From CAVAWX01 sp963642995 (GTDB lineage Bacteria > Actinomycetota > Coriobacteriia > Coriobacteriales > QAMH01): 13,450 bases of DNA. The notes beneath the pieces were generated by a model that was given only the letters and a program-made list of their open reading frames with translations, ran no database searches and was not told where the DNA came from. A program made the position numbers and the translations under genes. Where the stretch lies: assembly GCA_963642995.1 (NCBI GenBank), contig CAVIIZ010000033.1:1-13450 (forward strand). Reading direction: 5' to 3'. The number at the start of each line of letters is the position of its first letter. Positions within the stretch are counted from its first letter, which is position 1. Positions 1-5,753 of the stretch are shown here, in pieces.

Positions 1-893
1 TGGTAGGAGCGCCCGGTGGCCACGCCCATGTGGCTCGCCGTCATGCCGTTGTTCAGGCAGAACTCGGCGATCTTCTTGCAGGTGCCGTAGGCGGTGCCGC
101 CCGCGAGGCGCTTCGCGCCCGTCACCTTCTTGTCCACCGAGGAGGCCACGGCGGACGTGCCGCCGACGATGATGGTGCGGGTGAACCCGCCGGCCTTCAC
201 TGCCTTGGCGGTCTTGGACGACAACGTGCCGTCCTTTGCCTGGGCGAGGAATATCGGGGCCTTCTTGGCGTAGGCGTAGGGCGCTATGGACAGGGCGTCT
301 TGGTAGGAGCCGGCCGTGGCGACGATCGCGTCGGAGCCCCAGCCGCCGTTCACCTTCTTGCCGTACTCGTAGACCTTGTTGGCGGTGCCGACGGCGGTGT
401 TGCCCGCCACGCGCTCCACCTTCGCGCCCAGCTTCTTTATCTGGTTGACCACCGCGTCGGAGACGGCGCTCGTGCCGCCCACGACGACGACGTGCTTCAC
501 GCCCTTGGACTTGACGATCTTCGCCGTCGCGTCGGAGAGGGACTTGGGGTCGGTCATGAGGACGGGGCACTCCAGCAGGCCGGCCAGCCCGCTCGCGGAG
601 ACCGCGTCCTGATAGCCCTTGTTCGTGGCGACGACGGCGTAGTCCGACGACGACCAGCCCTCGTCCGCCACTTTCTTCATCGTGCCCAGCGCCGTGTTGC
701 CCGCCAGGCGCGTCCACGTCGAGGACTGCTTTGCCGTGGCAGAGGCGGCGCCGCCCTGGGCGGCCTGGGCCAGCGCAGGGGCGCCGACGGCGACCACCGC
801 CGCGACGAGCGCGACGCACAGCGCCGCGAACGGCGGCTTCCTGCGCGCGCCGCCTCCCTTGCCCGTCCTTCCCGCGAAACCGAAACGTGCCAT
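1..893 (-). CDS. Exported protein with cell-wall-binding type 2 repeats, C-terminus cut by window edge
   Basis: The visible part is 297 codons plus two bases and runs off the left edge. The ATG at 893-891 follows an AAAGGAGT ribosome site (899-906 on the plus strand). Residues 1-20 are basic, residues 21-42 form a hydrophobic core rich in Ala, Val and Leu, and PALA-QAA gives a plausible signal peptidase I site near residue 42. Three repeats of about 100 residues begin at RLAGNT (62), RVAGNT (161) and RLAGGT (262). The first two contain a Y-Q-D-A stretch and the motif VGGTSAV (138-144 and 243-249), typical of the CW_binding_2 family (PF04122; Clostridium Cwp proteins are known members). In that family the repeats hold proteins non-covalently on the wall. 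A further enzymatic or adhesive domain may lie beyond the edge, so the specific function is unknown. It is divergent from the kinase cluster. Confidence 0.88.
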   Translation of the reverse strand, partial: MARFGFAGRTGKGGGARRKPPFAALCVALVAAVVAVGAPALAQAAQGGAASATAKQSSTWTRLAGNTALGTMKKVADEGWSSSDYAVVATNKGYQDAVSASGLAGLLECPVLMTDPKSLSDATAKIVKSKGVKHVVVVGGTSAVSDAVVNQIKKLGAKVERVAGNTAVGTANKVYEYGKKVNGGWGSDAIVATAGSYQDALSIAPYAYAKKAPIFLAQAKDGTLSSKTAKAVKAGGFTRTIIVGGTSAVASSVDKKVTGAKRLAGGTAYGTCKKIAEFCLNNGMTASHMGVATGRSY

Positions 894-985
894 GCGAGAC
901 TCCTTTCCCTCGTGCCGCGCGCGCCGCCGCCCCCTTCCCGGGCATGACGTGCGCAGCTGCACCTTACTTCTCTCCAGTCATGCGA

Positions 986-991
986 ATTCTA
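986..991 (-). promoter_or_regulatory. Possible -10 element for the cell-wall-binding protein
   Basis: On the minus strand TAGAAT lies about 93 bases before the ATG at 893. The best upstream partner is TTGCAT (1011-1016 on the plus strand) at a 19-bp spacing, which is longer than optimal. The match is weak and is offered only because no better one was seen between the divergent genes. Confidence 0.3.
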
Positions 992-1135
992 CCTCCAAAA
1001 GAAGGGTGACATGCAATGCCACGGGATATCCGCGCGCCGAACTCTCCGCAAACGGCTCGCTGCGGCGGGAAAGCGCGCCGGGCAAACACCGCCCGCCCCC
1101 TCTTCCCCGGCTCGCCCGGCATGCGTTTCACCACG

Positions 1136-1141
1136 TATAAT
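1136..1141 (+). promoter_or_regulatory. Likely -10 box of the kinase/FHA/PstP/SEDS-PBP operon
   Basis: A perfect TATAAT lies in an otherwise GC-rich region, predicting a transcript start near 1148 and a leader of about 110 bases before the GTG at 1257. No good TTGACA-like hexamer sits 16-18 bp upstream, so an activator or an atypical -35 may be involved. It also argues against translation starting upstream at 1011. No terminator was seen between here and the SEDS-PBP gene. Confidence 0.55.
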
Positions 1142-1256
1142 CTTGCGCGGTGCGAAACGGGCGCGAACAGCTCGAAACGGACGCGCGCAACGACGCCGCG
1201 AGCAGGCGCGCGCCGAACGCGCACCACGGACACGCGGAAAGGGGCGGCAAGGCGAA

Positions 1257-3053
1257 GTGGCGCAGCAGCGCATCATCCTCGACAGGTACGCGCAGATAGA
1301 GCGGCTGGGCTCGGGCGCGACGGGCACGGTCGACTTGTGCTGGGACGCGCGCATACGCCGCTATGTCGCCATCAAGCGCATGCCGTTGTCGAGCGCGGCG
1401 CCCGACGCGCAGGTGGCAGGCCTTGCCGAGGCGCGCATGGCCGCCGCCCTCAACCACCCCAACATAGTGAGCGTCTACGACTTCGAGGCCGCTGACGGCG
1501 AGGCGCTGCTGATCATGGAGGCCATCGAGGGGCCGGCGCTGTCCGAGATACTCGACGAGACGCCGCCCGGCCAGCTCGACCGCGACATCATCGCCTCGAT
1601 AGCCGGCTCGGTGGCAGGCGCCCTGAGCTTCGCCCACGCAAGCAACGTCTTGCACCTCGACGTCAAGCCCGACAACATACTCGTGGACCTGGAGGGGCGC
1701 ACGAAGCTCTCCGATTTCGGCATATCCGAGCTTGCAGACGCGCGCGGGCTGGCCCTTCCCGCGGGCGGCACCATCGGCTACATGCCCCCCGAGCAGCTGC
1801 GCGCCGAAGAGCTCGACCAGCGCTGCGACGTGTTCGCGCTCGGCATGGTCGTCTACGAGATGCTCGTGGGCGAAAACCCCTTCGTGGCCGACACCTTGGA
1901 CAAAAGCCGCAAGCTCGTCGAGCGTTTCGCCCTGAAGCCGCCCAGCACCGTGCGAGACGACGTGCCCGCGGCGATCGACGAGGTGGTCTTTGCCGCGATA
2001 GAGCCCGACTGGCGCGAGCGCTACCCGAGCCCGGACGCCTTCATGCGCGATCTGCTGCCGCTTCTGGGAAACCCGAAGCTCGGCGCCTCGAAGCTGAAGG
2101 AGGCCATCTCGGCAGACGAAGACGACGCGCGCGAGCTGGCATGCGGCGCCCGGGCGCAAGGCGACGCGGACGCGGGCGGCGGGCGGCGCGAAAGGCGCGG
2201 TGAAGCCCGGCGCGGAACCGCCTCCGGCGAAGGGGGCGGCATATGGGAGCGCCCGGGTCCGCGGGCGAGCGCCATCTTGCGCTATGCGGCCTCCTTTGCC
2301 CTGTGCTGGTGGACCTCTGCCATGGGGTTCGTGGCCTCGGGGCTGCTTCCCACGGGATGGGCGCTTGCCGCCGCGCTGCTCGTGGGCACGCTGGCCTTCG
2401 TGGGGCGCGGGGTGGGCGCGTGCGCCGCCGTCGTCGTGCTGGGAGCCGGCCTTGCCTGCAACCCGGACGCCTCCACGCCCCTCGGATGCGCCATCGCCGC
2501 GCTCGGCGTCGTCTGGCTCGCCGTCTCGGGGCGGCGCAGCTTCGCCGGCGGCCCGTGCGCGCTGTCCGTCGTGCCGGCGGGGCTCGTCTGGCTCACCCCC
2601 GTCTCCCCCGTGCTCGCGGGGTACTTCCTGCGCCCGCTCCACGCGTTTTCGTCCACGCTGCTTTCCTGCGCGCTCGCGCTGTGCCTGGCCGCGGAAACGC
2701 AAAGCGGCTCGTTGCTGCACTTCAACATGGCCTCCGTCGCGAGCGGAGACGACATCGCGCGGCTCGCGGAGATGGCGCGCGACCCGGCCGTCTGGCTCGT
2801 CATGGGCTCGTGGCTTGTGGGAACCGTGCTTTTCTCGCTTCTGCGTTCGCGCGAGACGAAGATATCGTCCATAATGGGCGCATGCACCCTCGGCGCGTCC
2901 ATGCTCGGCGCCCAGGTCCTCGCCGCCTCTCTCGCGGCAGGCCAGCTCGCGGCTCCGGATCTCGCGTGGACGCTCTCGACGGCGTGCGCAACGGCAATCG
3001 GCATATCCTTGGGCGCGACGGATGCGCCTGCGGCTCGTGAAGGAGATACATGA
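1257..3053 (+). CDS. Ser/Thr protein kinase with polytopic C-terminal membrane domain (PknA-position kinase)
   Basis: A 598-residue protein from a GTG at 1257 preceded by AAGG (1249-1252) and GGAAAGGGG (1236-1244). This start puts the kinase fold at once after a short N-terminus. Kinase landmarks: glycine loop LGSGATGTV (17-25), VAIK lysine 40, probable helix-C Glu 58, catalytic loop HLDVKPDN (133-140), DFG (153-155) and PPE (177-179) as the APE motif. The kinase domain ends near residue 270. A charged linker rich in Arg, Gly and Glu follows (about 285-335). About residues 340-590 then form roughly eight or nine hydrophobic segments. There are no PASTA repeats or other extracellular sensor. 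The catalytic-loop Arg is replaced by Leu, while Lys, Asp, Asn and DFG remain, so activity is plausible. Its last codons overlap fhaA (ATGA). It is probably the second kinase of the cluster, in the role PknA has in mycobacteria, but this is inference; the membrane domain is not one I recognise. Confidence 0.88.
   Translation: MAQQRIILDRYAQIERLGSGATGTVDLCWDARIRRYVAIKRMPLSSAAPDAQVAGLAEARMAAALNHPNIVSVYDFEAADGEALLIMEAIEGPALSEILDETPPGQLDRDIIASIAGSVAGALSFAHASNVLHLDVKPDNILVDLEGRTKLSDFGISELADARGLALPAGGTIGYMPPEQLRAEELDQRCDVFALGMVVYEMLVGENPFVADTLDKSRKLVERFALKPPSTVRDDVPAAIDEVVFAAIEPDWRERYPSPDAFMRDLLPLLGNPKLGASKLKEAISADEDDARELACGARAQGDADAGGGRRERRGEARRGTASGEGGGIWERPGPRASAILRYAASFALCWWTSAMGFVASGLLPTGWALAAALLVGTLAFVGRGVGACAAVVVLGAGLACNPDASTPLGCAIAALGVVWLAVSGRRSFAGGPCALSVVPAGLVWLTPVSPVLAGYFLRPLHAFSSTLLSCALALCLAAETQSGSLLHFNMASVASGDDIARLAEMARDPAVWLVMGSWLVGTVLFSLLRSRETKISSIMGACTLGASMLGAQVLAASLAAGQLAAPDLAWTLSTACATAIGISLGATDAPAAREGDT
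3040..3045 (+). promoter_or_regulatory. Ribosome binding site with two candidate fhaA starts
   Basis: AAGGAG lies inside the end of the kinase gene. ATG at 3050 is 4 bases away and overlaps the kinase stop. ATG at 3056 is 10 bases away and gives MGLFSRFEDK, which resembles the usual start of FhaA proteins. Either could be used. Confidence 0.6.
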
Positions 3054-4117
3054 CCATGGGTCTTTTCTCTCGCTTCGAAGACAAGGCAGAAGACCTGATA
3101 GAGGGGTCCGGCTCTTCCAAATACGGAGGCATCGAGCCGGTGAAGCTGGCAAAACGCGCCTACAAGGAGATGCAGCGCGAGAAGATGGTCGGCGTGGGCC
3201 ACGAGTACGCGCCCACGCTCTACAACGTGCTCGTCTCCCCCGCAGACGACCAGCGCATGTCCGGCATGTACCCCAGCCTGGCCGGCGAGATAGAGACCTA
3301 CCTCACGGGACGCGCCGAGAGCAGCGGCCTCGTGTTCGACTGCCCCCCGCTCGTGCGCTTCATCGTCGACGAGGGCCTGAAGCAGGGGCGTTTCGACATC
3401 ATCGCCGAAAGCGTCAGCCCCTCCATCATCGAGGAGCTGCGCCGCGAGGAGATGGAGCATTACGGCATCCAGGAGCACGGACGCGGCGGCGCCTACCGCG
3501 ACGAGGCAGACCTGCAGCCGCTCGACGACTACGCCGACGGCGCGCCATACGGACGCGGCGGCGACGGCTACGCCGAAGAGGCGCCCGTGTTCGACCCGCT
3601 GGCGCCCGCCGACATGCAAGACGCCGTCTACACCCCCTCCCCCGAAGAGATCGCCCAGGCGCACCCCGAGCGCGACATGCGCCCGCAACCCGAACCCGAG
3701 CCCGAACCGGCGCCCGCCGTGCAAGCCCGCCCGCAACCGCGCCCTCAGCCCCTGCGCCCGCAACCCGCGTCGGCGCGCGCGGACGCAGGCGCCCGAAGGC
3801 CCCGCGCGGACGGCGCGCAGGCAGGCGCGAGCGCCATACGCAGCTCGCTGTACGACCCGCGGACGCGCCGCAGCTTCCCCCTCGACGCCGACCGCATCGT
3901 CGTGGGCCGCGAGGCCTCCTGCGACATCCGGATAGACGACCCGTCCGTCTCGCGCCACCACGCCGAGGTCATGCGCGCAGGCCGCGGCTGGGCCATACGC
4001 GACACGGGGTCCACGAACGGCACCTCTGTAAACGACGCGCCCATCTCGCAAAGCCGCATCTACAACGGCGACCGCATACGCTTGGGCAACACGCAGCTCG
4101 TCTTCCAAGAGGGGTAG
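3050..4117 (+). CDS. fhaA: FhaA-like protein: DUF3662 N-terminal domain, acidic/proline linker, C-terminal FHA domain
   Basis: 355 residues from the ATG that overlaps the kinase stop (353 from 3056). Residues about 1-130 match the FhaA N-terminal domain (DUF3662), with a basic helical start and a stretch like YAPTLYNVLVSP (53-64). Residues 135-260 are a low-complexity linker, first acidic and Gly/Tyr-rich, then Pro-Glu and Pro-Gln repeats (211-240). Residues 265-355 are an FHA domain with VVGRE (284-288), SVSRHHAEV (299-307) and STNGT (321-325), the residues that bind phosphothreonine. In Mycobacterium tuberculosis FhaA binds the phosphorylated pseudokinase domain of MviN and links kinases to lipid II export and wall growth; a similar adaptor role is inferred here. 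It is cytosolic, with no signal peptide. The position between a kinase and fhaB-pstP supports the assignment. Confidence 0.93.
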   Translation: MTMGLFSRFEDKAEDLIEGSGSSKYGGIEPVKLAKRAYKEMQREKMVGVGHEYAPTLYNVLVSPADDQRMSGMYPSLAGEIETYLTGRAESSGLVFDCPPLVRFIVDEGLKQGRFDIIAESVSPSIIEELRREEMEHYGIQEHGRGGAYRDEADLQPLDDYADGAPYGRGGDGYAEEAPVFDPLAPADMQDAVYTPSPEEIAQAHPERDMRPQPEPEPEPAPAVQARPQPRPQPLRPQPASARADAGARRPRADGAQAGASAIRSSLYDPRTRRSFPLDADRIVVGREASCDIRIDDPSVSRHHAEVMRAGRGWAIRDTGSTNGTSVNDAPISQSRIYNGDRIRLGNTQLVFQEG

Positions 4118-4124
4118 CGCCGCC

Positions 4125-4538
4125 GTGGTCAACTTCGTCTTGCTCGTCGGCAGGCTCGCCCTCGTCGCGCTGCTCTACGTCTTCCTCTTCGCCGTCATGC
4201 GCACGGGCGTGGGGCTGGTGAAAGGCCAGCACAAGAAAAGCGAATCGTGGACGGTGGCCGTCGAGCACGGGCCGCGCACGCTGCAAGGGGTGAAGCTGAC
4301 GGTGGCAGGGCCTTTGATCGTGGGCCGCGCGCCCGGCGCCGACATCCTCATCCCCACCGACTACGTCTCGGCCCGGCACGCGCGTTTTTCGCTGCTCGGC
4401 ACGAGCCTGATGATAGAAGACCTCGGGTCCACGAACGGCACCTCGCTCAACGGGCGTCCCGTCGGCGAGATGCGCGCCTGCACGGTCGGCGATGTGGTCA
4501 CCGTCGGCGACGTCGACATAAGGGTTGGTCGCTCATGA
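4125..4538 (+). CDS. fhaB: FhaB-like membrane-anchored FHA protein
   Basis: 137 residues from a GTG at 4125, 8 bases after the fhaA stop, with GAGGGG (4109-4114) as ribosome site. Residues 4-26 are one hydrophobic helix and residues 27-45 a basic juxtamembrane stretch. Residues 50-135 form an FHA domain with IVGRAPGAD (65-73), SARHARF (82-88) and STNGTSLNG (102-110). This is the size and layout of mycobacterial FhaB/FipA, which is phosphorylated by the PknA/PknB kinases and contributes to septal assembly. The FHA half should face the cytosol and read phosphothreonine on kinase substrates. Its stop overlaps the pstP start (ATGA), so translation is probably coupled. Confidence 0.93.
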   Translation: MVNFVLLVGRLALVALLYVFLFAVMRTGVGLVKGQHKKSESWTVAVEHGPRTLQGVKLTVAGPLIVGRAPGADILIPTDYVSARHARFSLLGTSLMIEDLGSTNGTSLNGRPVGEMRACTVGDVVTVGDVDIRVGRS

Positions 4539-5677
4539 GTTTTCTGAAAAAGACACCGAAAACCTGCGAATCGTATGCCGCGCGCAGCGAGGTGGGCCTC
4601 GTGCGCGGCCACAACGAGGACAGCTTCGCCATGGCCGCGCCGCTGTTCGTCGTGGCAGACGGCATGGGCGGGCACGAGGCGGGCGAGGTGGCCAGCGCCA
4701 TCGCCGTCGAGTCCATGCTCCGCGACGCCCCCGGGCACACCGACCCGGACGCGCTCGACGCGGCCGTGCGCCGGGCAAACGAGGCCGTGATCGAGGCGGC
4801 CCGCGACGGACGCGGCAAGCCGGGCATGGGCACCACCATGACGGCGGCCACCGTGACAGGCGACGAGCTGGTCGTCGCGCAAGTGGGCGACTCGCGCGCC
4901 TACCTGCTGCACGACGGCGCGCTCCAGCGCCTCACGCGCGACCACTCCCTCGTGGCGGAGCTGGTCCAGCAGGGGCGCATCACCGAGGAGGAGGCGCGCT
5001 ACCACCCGCAGCGCTCCGTCATCACCCGCGCGCTGGGGTCCGACCCCGCCATGCGCCCGGACGTCTACAGCTTGAACATCGTGGCAGGCGACCGCCTCAT
5101 GCTGTGCTCGGACGGCCTGTACAGCATGGTCGACGACGCGAAGATCGCCGACATCATGCGCACGCAGCCCGACCCGCAAGGCTGCTGCGACATACTCGTG
5201 AACGAGGCCATCTCCAACGGCGGGCTCGACAACGTGACCGTCGTCGTGGTCGACCCCCTGGTGCAAGGCGGCGCCCCGACGGCGCAAGGCGGCGCGGGCG
5301 CGGCAGACGGCCTCGGCGCGGACGGCGCAGACCCGGCCCCGAAGAAGCGCTGGCGCGCGCCCCTCATCGGCATCGCGGCGGTCCTCGTCGTGCTCGCGCT
5401 CGCGGCAGGCGGCGTCTTCGCCTACGCGCAAAACTCGTGGTACCTCATCGCGGAAAACGGCACGGTCGTGCTCTACCGCGGGCTGCCCGGCCAGATAGGG
5501 CCGCTTCATCTGTCGTGGGTCGAGGAGACGACCGACATCCGGACGGGCAAGCTGGCGGCCTCCACCGCCGAGCGCCTCGAATCGGGCGTCAGCGTGGGAT
5601 CGCGCGAGGAGGCAGACGCCTTGCTCGACTCCTACCGCAAGACCGTAGACGCCGAGAAGAAGGCGGGCGGCGCCTGA
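4535..5677 (+). CDS. pstP: PP2C-family Ser/Thr protein phosphatase, membrane-anchored (PstP type)
   Basis: 380 residues from an ATG at 4535 that overlaps the fhaB stop; AAGGG (4520-4524) is a reasonable ribosome site. The frame is open further upstream, but that would run through fhaB and is not used. Residues 12-242 are the PP2C domain with all expected motifs: RGHNEDS (24-30), ADGMGGHEAGE (41-51), GMGTTMTAA (97-105), QVGDSRAYL (116-124), LTRDHSLV (133-140), CSDGL (191-195) and GGLDNVTVVVVDP (229-241). The Asp residues at 42, 119, 193 and 232 fit the metal-binding positions. A Gly/Ala linker (244-268) leads to one membrane helix (about 275-297) and an outer tail of about 80 residues. In mycobacteria PstP reverses PknA/PknB phosphorylation. 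The tail contains no domain I recognise. Confidence 0.94.
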   Translation: MSFLKKTPKTCESYAARSEVGLVRGHNEDSFAMAAPLFVVADGMGGHEAGEVASAIAVESMLRDAPGHTDPDALDAAVRRANEAVIEAARDGRGKPGMGTTMTAATVTGDELVVAQVGDSRAYLLHDGALQRLTRDHSLVAELVQQGRITEEEARYHPQRSVITRALGSDPAMRPDVYSLNIVAGDRLMLCSDGLYSMVDDAKIADIMRTQPDPQGCCDILVNEAISNGGLDNVTVVVVDPLVQGGAPTAQGGAGAADGLGADGADPAPKKRWRAPLIGIAAVLVVLALAAGGVFAYAQNSWYLIAENGTVVLYRGLPGQIGPLHLSWVEETTDIRTGKLAASTAERLESGVSVGSREEADALLDSYRKTVDAEKKAGGA

Positions 5678-5753
5678 CGCGGGGCGCAAGGGCGCGGGGC
5701 GCACCGTCCGCAAGAAGGCACCGGGCAAGCAGCATGCAGGCGAATTGGAGACC

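Larger units (their letters stand above)
894..1256. other. Divergent intergenic region without a gene
   Basis: This 363-bp stretch separates two divergently transcribed genes. It holds the ribosome site of the leftward gene, a possible leftward -10 (986-991), a clear rightward TATAAT (1136-1141) and two near-identical CGAAACGG-type repeats at 1153-1165 and 1173-1185. The kinase frame stays open through it back to 1011, but that translation is Arg/Ala-rich and resembles no kinase N-terminus. I read it as non-coding. Confidence 0.6.

Noticed and set aside
1011..1256. Upstream extension of the leading kinase to an ATG at 1011
   Set aside because: The extra 82 residues are Arg/Ala-rich and unlike a kinase N-terminus, and the extension would lie across the TATAAT at 1136. 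The GTG at 1257 has a usable ribosome site and starts just before the kinase fold.
1128..3152. Long minus-strand open frames opposite the kinase and other cluster genes (also 2282-4132, 4361-6073, 5589-8618, 8594-10087)
   Set aside because: They have low-complexity Arg/Ala/Gly/His composition, no recognisable domains and no ribosome sites, and lie opposite well-supported genes.
4247..4534. Upstream extension of the phosphatase frame
   Set aside because: It runs through fhaB in another frame. The PP2C family start fits the ATG at 4535 overlapping the fhaB stop.
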